A DNA stretch of 64,000 bases from Leucaena leucocephala (Eukaryota > Streptophyta > Magnoliopsida > Fabales > Fabaceae), in NCBI GenBank assembly GCA_037074615.1, contig CM073535.1, positions 2,976,001-3,040,000 of the forward strand. The letters are read 5' to 3'. Positions 34,557-47,420 of the stretch are shown piece after piece (positions within the stretch are counted from its first letter, which is position 1; each line of letters opens with the position of its first letter). A program made the translations under genes and the position numbers. The notes beneath the pieces are model-generated. The model searched no databases. It was not told where the DNA came from and saw nothing but the letters and a program-made list of their open reading frames with translations.

Positions 34557-37500
34557 ATTCCAATCCCACATACGTGAAGAACTAGCATATATTTATATAG
34601 ATCTCGTTATGTTAACTAAAGATTCGAAGAGTTAGATAGAAGCTTTAAGATACCTATGTCGTAGTGTTGTGTATAATGAAATCTATTTTATCTTTACCAT
34701 CTTTATCGTTTAGCGTGAGACCATATATACAGATATGAAGTCTTTCGGTTCCATCACTTAGTTAAAGATAAAGAGCTACCATCTTATCAAGTTCAATATG
34801 TTGTACTTGACTGCTTGTACTCAATTTCTTCCTATATATAGAGAGAAATATTTTCATTTTACTGTAAAGTAGACTACCCTTATCCCTCCTCCCCCAGTTT
34901 GTTTTGTGCCTGTTGTGTATGGATTGTACCTGCACTTCGCTAGTTGTGATTGTTCATATCTATCTCTAGTTAGGTTATTTCTAATTTTGCTTCATAAGCA
35001 TCAGGTTTGATATAATTCTAGGTTTCTGGCAATATATGTATGCTTGACATATATATAGTTGTTTGTTGGATATAAATATTAAGCTGAAGGGACCTATCAT
35101 ATATTATTTGACAAGGGATCTGCCCTTAATTATATGCTAATAACATCAGCAAATATAATAAATTTCAGTTTTGAACATTATTCATATGTTGAGTTAAGGC
35201 GCGTTATCCTTTCAAAATCTTGAAGGTTTTCAATCTTCTGTTTGTAGCGCTAGTTCTCATAGGTTCCTGTACTGTCTCAAATTTTCTCTTTGATCAACAT
35301 TTGAATGAAATCAGCTGCTGCATCTCAGAGAAATTGCTCCAAGTCACTAATCACTAATAGAAGTTTTAAGTACCTTTTTTCGTGGATATATAACTGACAT
35401 TAATCAGATATTGAAAATTCAGCCGTGCAATTTACAGATGTGACCCACTTGACGGTGAATTTATGCAATTCATTGTTTCAGTTACTCTGACGTGAGTGCA
35501 TAATATTATTGATCCAAGTTCCAACACAAACCTCATTATGATCACTGTACAAGCATATGGCCTAACACGAATATCTACTTCATTTCAAAGTTAACCCAGT
35601 TTTCCATTTGTTTGACTACCCTTGTTCACCATATTGGGCACTTGGAAAACGATGTGGGTAATTTAGAACAATCAAGAAACTTACCAATGATACCATCCAT
35701 TTGCTTTTGCTGATTCAAGATCCTGACACTTTGCACACAGGCAGATACGCATAATAACTGCTTCATATGTGGCCTTTTAATTTATTGGGCTTACATACCA
35801 TCTTAAGCTGCATATTGCTGTCCTGCTGAGAACCCACCACAGAAAACAAACTTCGTCTCAGAAAGAAGAAAAAGAAACAAGCGTGTATATTCAAAAGAAT
35901 CATACTTTTCTAAAGAAAAAAGAAAAGAAAAGACAGGAAGAAACAAAAGGCAGTAAGATAATATATATCTCCCCCAGTTTTGATGGTTACTGAAAGGAAG
36001 AAGACGAAATATGCTTTAAGAAAAAAAAAAAGTGTCATGGGAGGGAGGTGATAGAACGTAAGCAATCTCTATCATTTATGTGTGAGTTAACATGGTTTGG
36101 CATATCAATTTCTATAAAAAATGATTTGGGAAGTGGGGTCTTAGGGAGGAGCTTTTGCCCAAAATCTGATGGGTTGCATGTTCCCGACAATGTCTGGGTG
36201 TCAAATGGGTATGATGGCCTTTCCTTAAACGGAATGATACGTATTGGTCAGTTCAAAAAGCATTACACAGAACTGAGACACCCCAAATTATTTTCCCTCT
36301 TTGGCACTCAATCACGACTTTAGCTATAGGTAGGACACTACATCCTTACAAACTCACCCTCCATATATTTGAAGATATAAAAAATGAAATGCTGCCATAT
36401 TCAATTGCAGGCCTGTCGTTTTGTCAAATCTTTGAGGGGCGTTCCAAGTAACTTGGTTTTGGTGAACGGGAATGCTATAATGAATATGCATAGCAAGAGA
36501 ACGAAGTGCCCTTATCAATTGAGATTTGAGAGAATATTCAATGCAGGAGAAGAGAGAGCAACCCAATTGGTTACACAGAGAAAGGTGACTTAATGGGAAG
36601 ACACAAGACCGCACCTTTGTCTTTCCTTCTTTCTGATGAGCTGATCTTTCTGCTATATCCCTTTTTCTTTAGGACAAAATATGAGCAAACAAACCAGAAA
36701 ATAATACTAAAAACAATAAGTCCTTCGTAATATAAGCAAAGTATTGACCATATCAATGCAAGGTGCTGATGATATGCTCAGAGAATCAATTCCCTGGGTA
36801 GGGATGCAGCCTACGAAGCTGGGCGAGCTGATGATAATGATCAATCTAGGCCATCAATTGGATTTGGATACCTCTTTCATGCTCCACACTGTTTAAGTTG
36901 TTCTCTTCTACGGTCTCAGCACACTATATAAGTTCACTCAACTCAACTAATTAATCATATCGATATAATAGGTTTTGCAATTAGTTTTTACAGATAATTC
37001 TACGTGAGTTATTATCTATCAATATATATAAAATGGAGGGGAAAATATGCAAAATATTGGATTGTATATTTATGTCGTTTACCCTTTTATCCTTTGACTA
37101 ATTTCAAAATTGTGCATCTTACATCACATTCTAAAGTTTACATAGCCTAGAATATTGTCACGGCGACCTGAATACATCTAGTGACTTTTAACTAGTTGGG
37201 CACAATAACGATAATTACTTGAAAATATATAGGAAACTAGCCGTAGCCAATATAAAATGCCCCTTGTACACCGAACAAGTCAGTTACAATCATAAATAAA
37301 TGTTTCTTAATATTTTGATACGCAGGCGTTAATGACTTAAAACTAGATACGGAATAAACCCATAATATTTTTTTTTAGTTTTTTCCTCTAATATCTCATA
37401 GTAAACTATTTTTTAGGCACAACAAATACTTTAGATTAATCTAGATTAGGAATTGAATGACTCTTTCGAGTGGCTACCCTACTACGTACATAAGTTTTAA

Positions 37501-40500
37501 ACTTAAGATCCTTGATTAAATTAAATCAATCTCTTAACTAGCTAATCTACACGCGTGGCAATAATATTTTATTTATTGATATATAGTTATGACCACATGT
37601 TAAATTCATTATATTTATCTATATATAACTAAATATCTAAAAACTGTCTTAGTTTAAATATTACTGGACAGTTTGTCGAATCTAAAATGACGCAGTGCAT
37701 ATAGCATCCTGTAACTTGATCTGAAAGCTATAAAATGTCAAATCGAGACGATGAGTCTCAGATATCACTTGGTGGGTTCCCGCAATTAGTTAGGTTTTTA
37801 TATTTATTGATAATTTTAATCAAGTTATATTCCTCATAAGTCCACACAACTCAACTTTTGTTTTTAATTTCATAGATATGGAATATAGCGTATAGGGGCA
37901 TGGCATAAAGCCACCTACTTCCTCCCTCTCAACGTCACTTTCCTTCCCCTCGTTTATTCCTCACACATTTTAGAACTATCGGTCTATCATTTACTTCTCC
38001 ATCCCATCTACTTAATTAATTCCCATTAAAACCACTTTACCTGAACTATCTAGCTAATTACTTTCCCACATTTATAATGATAACTTGATAATTATCTATT
38101 TCAAAGTTTTTACAAATATTGAATGTATAGCACCCCTAAAAAAAATAGCTTTGATAAATTCTTAATTAATGCATAATTGCTTCTCTTTCAATTTATATAC
38201 ACTAGCTTGCAATTTTTCAGCTCCTCTAACATTTTTCTCCTCAATTACATGTTATCAAAATATATAAAGTTCATATCTTATTATTTAAATTAATTCACAA
38301 TTTTATCTTATCCCTCCCTCTAGAATCCACCTTTTAATATTTTATATTGACTCCGCCAATGTAGAGAATCCGGATCACTTTATAGTTTATACAAAATGAC
38401 GATAAGGAAACTTTTTTCTTTGTACAAAGGGAATGAGCAATATTGAATATGTGTACATAGGTAATAATTTTTTTTCATATAAATCACAGTGTCCACCGCT
38501 AATAATAGTAATTAATCTCCTCTACATGAAGCATCTACTTAATGGTAAACAGTTGACAATGAGATATTTTTCATGCCCAAAGATAAAATTCAAATTTCCA
38601 CCACTTGGTTAAAGAATCAAGTGAGATAACAGCTAAGTCACATATTCGTTATTATCTGTCATGAATTTTCGATTATTATTTTTTTAATAAAGGAGAGAGT
38701 TAAAACGCCTAAAAAACCAAATAATTTTCGATTACTTTTTTTTTTTTGGGTACATTTTCGATTACTTGATATAACTTCTCATTTGCGAGACCACTAAAAA
38801 CAGTCCAAGACTAAACCCTTTTGGGCCCATTATAAGCTGAATTTTATACAACGGGCCTGAGTAGAAAAATTCAAGTTTCTTTTGTACAAGATATGCTAAA
38901 AAGCCAAAATAATCTTCTAGACTATAAAGAAATTATATCACAAACACTCTGACTACAATATTTCTATAGGCTTCTGCAATTTGATTTCAGTATCCATTTA
39001 TACAGAAAAAAAAAGCGGTCTCACTCTAATAAAAAAAATATAAGTTTAAATTTTAAAAAATATATTTATTCTCATTGAGAGATGTGAAAATCATTTTCGT
39101 TGTAAGCTTAAATTTCAAAAGATATTATACCCTAACTGAATCAAAAATATTTTTATAAATTCGTATAAATTGTTCACTCATTAGAGCCACGTAAATGACA
39201 AAAAGAGCCTTGTTAAGCAATACACATATTCCTCTTTCGGTTTCGTTTAGAGTGTATTTGACTCAATGAAGAAAAAGGAAAAACAAGATTTCAATGGACG
39301 GGAGGGAAAGGAATAAGAAAAGAAAAATTTTACTATTATTTTGTTTTGATTGATTAGAGAGAAGATAAGGGATTTTAATATTATTTTATTTAATTTAAGA
39401 CATGAGATGAGAAAAAATATTTTTATCGCAAAATACTTATATTTTTTTAATCTTAAATAAAATAGTGTGGGCGCGCCCCAAGTAAAATGATTCGCCAATG
39501 ATAAGTTCGTAACCACTTAATTAAATTATAAGTTGTGACGTTGTTGGGAAATAGGAGCATGGCATGTTTTGGGGTTAGGTGAAAAAACATAATAGAAAAA
39601 TAAACCCTCAATTATATTTTGTAATGGCGGATTAAGTGAATTAAAAAGATGCAATGGGCATTAGCATACCACTCATGTTATTGTCAGTGACAGCCTTTTT
39701 TTCTCCAGTTCTCCAACGAAATTAAAATATTAAATTCATTTTCAAATATTTCTCAATAGATACCAGTATCAAACAACCAGCGTATATCTTTCTTTTTCCC
39801 TAAAGTGCATAAGATAAATACATATTTTCAAACATTTTAATCATGTTGATGTATGTGGACAAAAATATTGAAAGAATAAAAAAAATGTTAGAGTAAGGAG
39901 CTCAATAGAATACATGAAGAAAAAGTAAATTAAAGGAATAAAAAACAATATAGCTTATATTAATATATAGTACTGTTCTGCGAAAATATTTGCATGAATT
40001 TTGAGGCAGACAACTTTGTTCATGATCTATGTATTAATAATAACTTATCAGAGAAATAAAAGAGAAATCCTGCTCGACTATCTAAAGACTTGCATGGATG
40101 GCAAAAAAAAAAAAACAAGAAGATATTTTGCACGATTTTGAAATAAAAAAACAAGATATTTCCGTAACCTTATCTTTTAATTACAGATCAATCTAGATAG
40201 GTTTGTGGTTTTGAGTAAGCACTGATATCATTTGAGAGAAGCAGTCAGGAAATAAAAGGGAAAAAAAATTGCCAGAAGGACGAAAGAAAAAAATGCTTCA
40301 TTCTGGCCGCCTGCAAATCCAAGAGGAACCAGCTAATTAGTAATTAACTACTACACAAAGAGACATTTGGTGTGGTGGAGATTTCTCTTTAAAATAACTA
40401 AAGGGTTGCCATCAATTTTATTCCTTTTGAACTGCTCCCTTTCCTCTGCCTCTATTCATATCATTATTATCATTGCTCAGCACAGTCAGCTATGTATTTA

Positions 40501-41969
40501 GTTGGAGCTAGTCCCTTGAAATGAATGAGATTGTGGCACTTGTGTGTGCGCGTGTGTGTGAGTGATAATTTGTATATCTCTGCTTTAATTAGCATCATTT
40601 TATTTACAGTAAACCCTAGTTCCCTGTCTATTACACCACTTGATTATTTGAGGGTAAGGATCTATTTGGTATATATGATAGAGGGGAGGGGAAACTCTAA
40701 TGAGTTCAATTTGAAAAAAATGGATAAGTGATGTTAAATTTTAATAAAGAGAAGATATAAGATACAATAATAAGAAAAATTAATTAAAAACTTTTAAGTC
40801 CCACCTCTCCAATTATTTTCCAAATTGAACTCTCCTTCTCCCCTCACACACCAAACAGACCCTAATAGTCCACATGTCTCTTCCTTTCCAAGTAGGGCTA
40901 GAAAGCCAGTTGATGGCGTATGTAAAACCAGTTGAAGGAAAACTTGATTGATTTCAGCAAACGAAGAGGGATTTTCTTAGGGTTATAGAAATAGTTCAAA
41001 AGATCAACGCGTTTTGATGCATGTAGCCCGAAATAGACGTAGTTGTTCATGTGTGTTGATTGTGTTCACACTGCTGCCTTCTCTCTTCTTGGCCCAGTTG
41101 ATGATTTCCACTTCGGTTTTTACTATATATGTGAAACCAACTTTGTTTCACTCTCGTGTAAAAGCTGAACAAGTTTATTTTTGCCAAGTAGAATTATAAC
41201 CACGAGAACGTGTATGAGATCATTATTATAGCCATAGAGATATGTGCATATAAAGCCTCACTGCCTTTCATTTTCTTTATTACTAGGGATAAACTCAGGA
41301 AAAGAGGATCACAGTGACAGAGAATTAATAGTATATGTACAATCTATTTTCTACTAATAATAATAGCATAGTGACAGAGAGTAAGTTATAATACCCCAAG
41401 CACATACACACAAGATTCAAGTGTGAAAGCGCTCCTGAATGCACCATGTCTTCCAATTATATATATATGGTTAATAGCAATAACTAAAAGTGAAAAGAAG
41501 TAGTCAGATTGGAGTTGGGATTAATGGACAAGAAATGCCAGGAATTAATCTAAAAAATAAACAAAAAGACCACGTCGTCGTGAAAGCCTTGGTGATAGTA
41601 ACATAAGCAGAAATTGCCACCAAATTAAATGGAAGAGAGAGAGAGTAATTAAAATTACCAAGGGTGGGACCAATTATAGAGCCGGCTAAATGAAAAAACC
41701 TAAGAGGAAAAAGACAAAAATGTAGAAATACACTAATATATGCGGCAATGACAAAGTCGATGTTTTCTACTTGTCTCCATCTCTCACTTTTCTCTCTTAA
41801 CGTTGTTCTCTCTGGCTATAAAACCCTATTACCCTTCTACATCTCTCCTTCCCCCAGACTTATATTATTATATCCTTCGTAATCATCCGGAGATCTCTCA
41901 GATCCCAAAAACTGTTCGATATAATTCCCCTCAGAAAAGAAAAACAAAGGCTTCTGATTTATTGTTGCC
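34557..41969. other. Long intergenic region between the two C2H2 genes
   Basis: Apart from the SUP 3' UTR at the left and the TAC1-like promoter at the right (a tataaaa box lies near 41817), no gene is supported in 7.4 kb. The frames at 36048-36323 and 36354-36614 lack any recognisable domain. A 205-base MITE lies at 40658-40862, and 39245-39480 looks like another decayed small element. Confidence 0.55.
40658..40862. mobile_element. Tourist/Harbinger-like MITE with long inverted repeats
   Basis: The element starts GGATCTATTTGGT and ends ACCAAACAGACCC, and is flanked on both sides by TAA, the 3-bp duplication usual for PIF/Harbinger transposition. The inverted arms extend imperfectly for about 60 bases (for example GAGGGGAGGGG against GAGGGGAGAAGG, then GTTCAATTTGAA against GTTCAATTTGGA). 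At 205 bases with no coding capacity it is a typical Tourist-like MITE. Its ends resemble those of family A (GGGCCTATTTGG). Confidence 0.8.
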
Positions 41970-42515
41970 ATGACTAGTTCAGAGAATTACTCGAGCGAAG
42001 AGACTGACCAGCTAGAAGATGCAGATTCAGGAGGAACCAGACGCTCTTACGAGTGCACATTTTGCAGAAGGGGCTTCACCAACGCTCAGGCGTTAGGGGG
42101 TCACATGAATATTCATAGAAAAGACAGAGCCAAGGCCAAACAAAGCACGCATAATTCTTCTTCTTTGCTTTCAAACAAATTGTCCAATGAGGAGTCCTTT
42201 GCATCAGCCTCCCCTTTTCTTTCAGAAATATCTTCAGGCCAACAATCCTCAAGGTTTTACTCCATTTTCGAGGTTCAGGGAAACTACAACATGTATTTCC
42301 AGTCATCTTCGACTGCAACAAACCCTTCTCCTGCATCATATGCCTTTCCCTTTGAGTATCTTAATCCAATGACTCATCGTCAGTCTGTGGATATGAAGCA
42401 AGAGCTTCTAGGGGCCAATTTGAGTCTCCAGATTGGTCCTAGTCATCATGTGGAATCTACTCAGAAAGATGGCGAAGTGGATTTAGAGCTCAGACTTGGG
42501 CATCATCCACATTGA
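41970..42515 (+). CDS. TAC1: TAC1-like C2H2 zinc finger transcriptional regulator
   Basis: An intronless frame of 181 residues. A short acidic Ser-rich N-terminus precedes RRSYECTFCRRGFTNAQALGGHMNIHRKDRAKAK (24-57), one plant C2H2 finger (C29, C32, H45, H49) with QALGGH. The RSYECxFCxRGFxNAQALGGHMNIHRKDRAK pattern matches TELOMERASE ACTIVATOR1 (TAC1) and close relatives better than SUPERMAN, which has SYTCSFCKREF and NVHRRDRARL. The C-terminus VDLELRLGHH is an EAR motif. By family it is a nuclear regulator; Arabidopsis TAC1 raises telomerase and auxin-related responses, but the role of this copy is not shown. A TATA-like box near 41817 and a pyrimidine-rich leader precede the ATG. Related LATE FLOWERING or KNUCKLES-like genes are alternatives. 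Confidence 0.85.
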   Translation: MTSSENYSSEETDQLEDADSGGTRRSYECTFCRRGFTNAQALGGHMNIHRKDRAKAKQSTHNSSSLLSNKLSNEESFASASPFLSEISSGQQSSRFYSIFEVQGNYNMYFQSSSTATNPSPASYAFPFEYLNPMTHRQSVDMKQELLGANLSLQIGPSHHVESTQKDGEVDLELRLGHHPH

Positions 42516-44139
42516 AATTATTTTAAGGTATATATTATTACATATAGATTATCTTTTATGATGTATTGTGCAGAAGATAATTATAACAAGTTCAGATTCC
42601 ATGGAAATTGGGGTATAAATTGTTATCATCGGAGGAACCCTTGGAATTCATGCGTATATATATAATACAAGCCAAGAGGGTTATTCCCTTTGTCTATGAT
42701 CTGATGAACTGAAGACGTGTAAAGAAGCAGAAACATTAGTTTGTTTCTTCATAACAGGAGGGAAGACCCAGGATGGTGAATAATTAAGATTTAATTATAA
42801 CTGATTAATATTATTAGGAAGGTACCATTGTACTGGTTACCACGATGTAATAATCTAGTGGTGGTAGTAGTGTACGTTAGTGTAGCCAGCCGCTTAGTTT
42901 TCGCGTTTGTACAAGACTTCGGCCTGGAACAGTAATTAAGAAACCCAGATTTCCTTCTTTCTCTTTAATGAGATTCTTTAACTACTATGCAAATTTATAT
43001 TATGATCCTTTTCTTGAGTTTATATAATTATAAGTCATGTGACTGCATCCAATTAAAATCATGTTCATACTTATTTTTTCTTGCTAGAATATGTTTTCGA
43101 TCCAAATTTTCCTTCATCGATCTGCGGCAGTAATGATGAGGTGTATAACGTCCCATATATGTTTGCTTTGTCAAATTTCGTAATTGAGTATATGAATCGT
43201 GTTGCACATGCTACGGCTGTCATTGACTAGACCAGCAAAGCTATAAAATTCTCTTTTGTTTTTTCTTTTTTAATGTTGCTAAGTGTCTCTCCTTACAAGT
43301 TTTGCCATTTATGAAAATTCCATGATAATGACAAGCAATGGCAAGTAGAGAAAATCATAGCCTATATATGCATGTACACCATGTGAAAGACGATCTTGTG
43401 TATGCTATATTCACCCTTCTAAATAATAATAACTTATCATATTCTTTCAACTTGTGTTTTATATTTTTATTTGTATGTGAACAAACAAAGACTTCGAAGA
43501 AAAACAAAGAAAAGAATTGGACGGTAATAAGAACTACTGGTACCATGCCATTAGGTTTACTTGGAATGACCCCTTGCTTTATATATATATAGCTCCTTAA
43601 TACATAATTAATGCCTTCATTTGGTAGTAATTAATTAACTTGCTTTGAGTAACGTGATGGGAAAAAACTGCAATTATATTCGTACCAGTTATTTATAGAG
43701 CTATAAATAGGGCCTATTATGTTCTCGATGAGGTCAAGCTTAGGAAAATAATTCAACCAAAATAGTTAAAACTATGATAATTACGTAAATTTGTATTTAG
43801 TGTTAAAAACTAAAAAGGAAATAGATTTGGATGCCATTAGTGATACGAATACGATACCTATAGTGATATAACAATTGAGAATAAATAAATATATTGCCTA
43901 AAAGGAAATCGCTGCCATTTATTAATCTAGAGATAAATAACACTGTTAAATGCATTCGGCGACTAATGTTTGAGTGAGTTTTATTACCAAACAATATTTT
44001 AACTAATTTCAGTATATACAAGTGTATTTAAATTAATTCGAAGAAAATGTACAGTAAACAGCTAATATCGCACTAACTATTTTAGAACACAACAAATGGA
44101 GCCAACAGGAGGTGGTAGTGACGTTGGACAAGTTCTATA

Positions 44140-44381
44140 CTCCCTCTATCTTTTATAAGTAATAACTATTTAAATTATACAGATTAAAATGTTAACTAAA
44201 TTTAGTTAAAAATAATATAACATGATGGGTGAGAGAGAATAAACGGGGGTGAAACAAGTAATTAATTTAAAGGTAAAGATAAAAAATGTGTATTAAATTT
44301 TTAAATAAACATAAATTATTTTTTATATATAAGATCATTTCTATGGGAGAGCATATTGCTTATAAAAATGATAGGAGGAAG
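44140..44381. mobile_element. Stowaway-like MITE (Tc1/mariner type)
   Basis: It begins CTCCCTCTATCTTTTATAAG and ends CTTATAAAAATGATAGGAGG plus AAG, the CTCCCTCCxTC ends known from Stowaway MITEs, and is flanked by TA on both sides. About 242 bases with no coding capacity. The combination of ends, TA duplication and length makes the class assignment firm. Confidence 0.88.
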
Positions 44382-45172
44382 TACCATTCAAAGTTAACAA
44401 CTGAAAACAATCATAGTATTAATTAATTCAATCAAATTGCTGGCTGGAACTTTATTTTAGAAGAAATGAAAAGGAACCTATGACAGTTTTTTTTTTTTGA
44501 AAAAAAATAATAATATTCTAAATTTACCCAAAGTCGTCCCAGACAAACTTCCAGTTTCAAAGGCCAAATTATCAGCTATATATAGGAAATAAGAAAACGT
44601 GTTCATTGCACTGAACAAGCATGTTTATACACTTCATTCTTAAATTCCTCATGAATGAATAAAGAAGTTCCAGGATTTATATACTTTCAATTATAAGTGG
44701 GCAGTCAATTTCTAAATTTCATTTTTAATTTCTGGTTTTGAAAGTTGCATTTCTTAACTGATCCACGGAATTTCAAATTAAGATTTAAAATGTTCAAATT
44801 ATGAATCTACAAGACAGAAAATTACATTGGTCGCCCTTCTTGATCGTGTCGATGAGCCCGTGGAAATATGTATTCCTCCTCTCGAAGAATTTAAATTCTC
44901 TTCACTTTCTTCCATATGCATTTTGGGTTCCTCTGTCTCTTTTTGTTCCTAACAGACCATAAAAGTATGGTTTGTTAGGTGCATAAAAAAATTGTTAGAC
45001 AAATATTTCAAAATAGATTTGAGTGATAGAATTAAAAGCAGTAAACACGCCACAAGAATATGGTTAAGCTGTAATTTTCTTTTTCATAAAAAAAATTTAG
45101 ATAAATTCGACACCTATCTTATTAAAGTTAAAGTATAGTCCAAAAGCTCAAGACACTTACATAACTGTAGTT

Positions 45173-45717
45173 TTTTTTTGTATAAAAAAGTTTTAAAAAG
45201 GGGTTGAGCTTACTTACAATCTAATGGCAGGAAGAAGTCTCCCTTCCTCTTATGCAATATCAATATCAAGGTAAGGCGAACAGTTTATTACCCTCAGGCA
45301 TAAACTTAGGCATCCAAGAGCTATTATACCTTCCCAAGCGTCGCGACTATAACCACAATAAAATAATACGTCCCAATAATTTAATACACTTTAAATGATT
45401 GTATGCTTTATCCTTTTAATAGTTGAAGTTATAGATGGTAGGTAAATGATTTTTTTTTTTTGGTACAAGGAATTTTTGGAAAGGGGTTGGGCTCACTCAC
45501 GATCCAAGGGCAAGGCGAAGTCTCCCTTCCTCTTAGGCGATATCAATATCGGGTAAGGCGAGCCGTCTATTACCCTCAGGCGTAAACCCCCAAGCGCCGC
45601 GACTGGAACCACAATAAAGTGTTACTCCCCAGGATTCGAACATACTCCAAATAATAGTATGTCTTACCCCTTTGCCAGCTGAACTTATGGACGATGGGTA
45701 GATGGTAGGTAAATGAT
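45173..45717 (-). mobile_element. Older SINE, interrupted by a younger SINE
   Basis: Diverged copy of the same SINE as 45451-45698, with the same order of blocks (aagtctcccttcctctta, gcaatatcaatatc, taaggcga, attaccctcaggc, cgcgact, accacaataaa). It is flanked by ACTTACATAACTGTAGTT at 45155-45172 and ACTTACATAGCTGTAGTT at 45718-45735, an 18-bp target duplication with one mismatch. The poly-T at 45173-45179 is the A-rich tail of the minus-strand element. The younger copy lies within its 5' end. Confidence 0.8.
45451..45698 (-). mobile_element. tRNA-derived SINE with perfect 19-bp target duplication
   Basis: Read on the minus strand it has a box A-like AGCTGGCAAAGGGGTAAGA and a box B GTTCGAATCC about 40 bases apart (internal RNA polymerase III promoter, as in tRNA genes), a body, and a TTGTACC end followed by an A-run. 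Exactly flanking it is TAGATGGTAGGTAAATGAT at 45432-45450 and again at 45699-45717. A tRNA-like head, an A tail and long target duplications together define a SINE inserted by LINE-encoded machinery. About 248 bases, no coding capacity. Confidence 0.88.
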
Positions 45718-46964
45718 ACTTACATAGCTGTAGTTAATTTTGTGGTTATACCCATATCGAATGTTCTCCAGTTAAAAAGGCCCATATTGTTTCAAACCCC
45801 TATCAACTTCAAAAATGGCCCAAGTTAGCGATTAATAGAGTATCCGGCCGAAATTCAATTTCGTCAACATCAATGATATTACTAACTTAATGGTGCTATT
45901 TCATCCAATTTTATCTGTAGAACATAAGATTAACAAGGCCGTCCTATAATTTTAACCGGTTTCTTGAACCACATAATTTAGTTAGTATAAGCTTATGAAA
46001 AGAATCGGATTAAGGAGTAATTCTCAAGTGAGAAGGATGAGTCGAGATGTAAATAGTGATTAAGATTTGAACTCTCCTAATGTAATTAAACAGAGGTATT
46101 ATTAGCTGTATACTATTTTGATCAAATGAAGGGATATTGGAGATATTTATGTTTTGATTGGAGAAAAAGACGTAGATGCACCTAGGAAAGAACGTGGGAT
46201 GTACATAGAGGAGGGGGTTTGGGCACAAGAGATGGTATATTCTGAAATTGAATGATGATTCTTATTCCCACTAAGTCATATTTATGCTCTGGTAAGATGA
46301 TGTAACCAAATTTCCTAATACAGAAAAATCTATCATTTAGTGGACAGAATCATTTCCAGCGCTTCATCCCTGCTACTCCCCCCCACTACATCCTAAATTT
46401 AGGAGCCTACTTGCTGAAATATATAGGGCCCCAATAAATACAAATTATTAATACTAAGACAAGATTACTTAAATGATTACGTTAAAATGTCTGTTTGATC
46501 GGCATTCTTAGCGGCATACAACTTTGTCGCCACCAGTGCCGGGATGTGCGTGCGTGGTTCCTCATTTAATTTCCGCTCGATCAAATTGATAATAAAATAA
46601 AAGATTATACTTATATTAATTTTTTTATATTTATTTTTCCATATTCTTCAATCATATTTTATTATGTTTGCCTATTTTTTTTGCCGATTTAAGTTCAATA
46701 AAAATATTTTAAAAAAATAGCATATATAATAAAATGAGATTAAAAAATTTGACGAAATATATATAAACAATTTTATATAACTTTTTTTAAAAAATAAATA
46801 TATGATTTTGGCTGAGTCTGGGGAAGTTTATTGATTTATGTAAGCTGTGTAATTTTAAAAAATGGTTTCATTAAATTTAATTAATTGGACGGTATGAGAT
46901 TCAAATACGCATCCGACGTTGGGTATCTGAAAATAAAAATATCGTGTGGCAATGTAATAGATTT

Positions 46965-47420
46965 TTAGTAGTCTTTAAAAAATAATTTTTATAAAAAAAT
47001 TTATAAAAAATAATTTTAAATAAATAAATATTCTAGTTATTATTATAATAACTTTTATAATTAAAAAATTATTATAAATATAGGAGAGATGGGAAGAGAA
47101 AGAAGGTGTAAAAAAAAGATGAAAGATGAAAAATAAAAGAAAATATAGAAGAGATATGAGAGAGGATATAGAAGAGAGAGAAGAAATGAGATATAATATA
47201 AAAAAATAGGGGTAAAATAGTAATTAGTTAATCTATAAATTCTTTTATTGTTTTATAAAATAGTCTCAATAATTTATCCAAAATCTTAATTTTAAATTAT
47301 AGTTTTATCTAAAAATTATTTTAAACAAATATAATTATTTATTTTAAAAAAAATTAAACTAAAGTTTAAATTATTATTTTTTAAAAATTATGATTTAAAA
47401 ATTTTTCAAACACACAATAT
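46965..47420 (+). mobile_element. Harbinger/Tourist-like MITE (family A, copy b)
   Basis: Shares the purine-rich core (ggagagatgggaagagaaag), 'atagtaattagttaatctataaattctttta' and the 'tttatccaaaatctt' to 'caaacacaca' right arm with the other family A copies. Ends are degraded; borders are approximate. Confidence 0.6.

Noticed and set aside
36048..36614. Open frames on both strands at 36.0-36.6 kb
   Set aside because: Neither shows a domain or continues into another exon; probably chance frames in spacer.
45640..45690. tRNA gene on the minus strand (T-loop GTTCGAATCC and A-box)
   Set aside because: Only the promoter boxes are tRNA-like; there is no cloverleaf, and the unit is repeated with A-tail and target duplications, so it is a SINE head.
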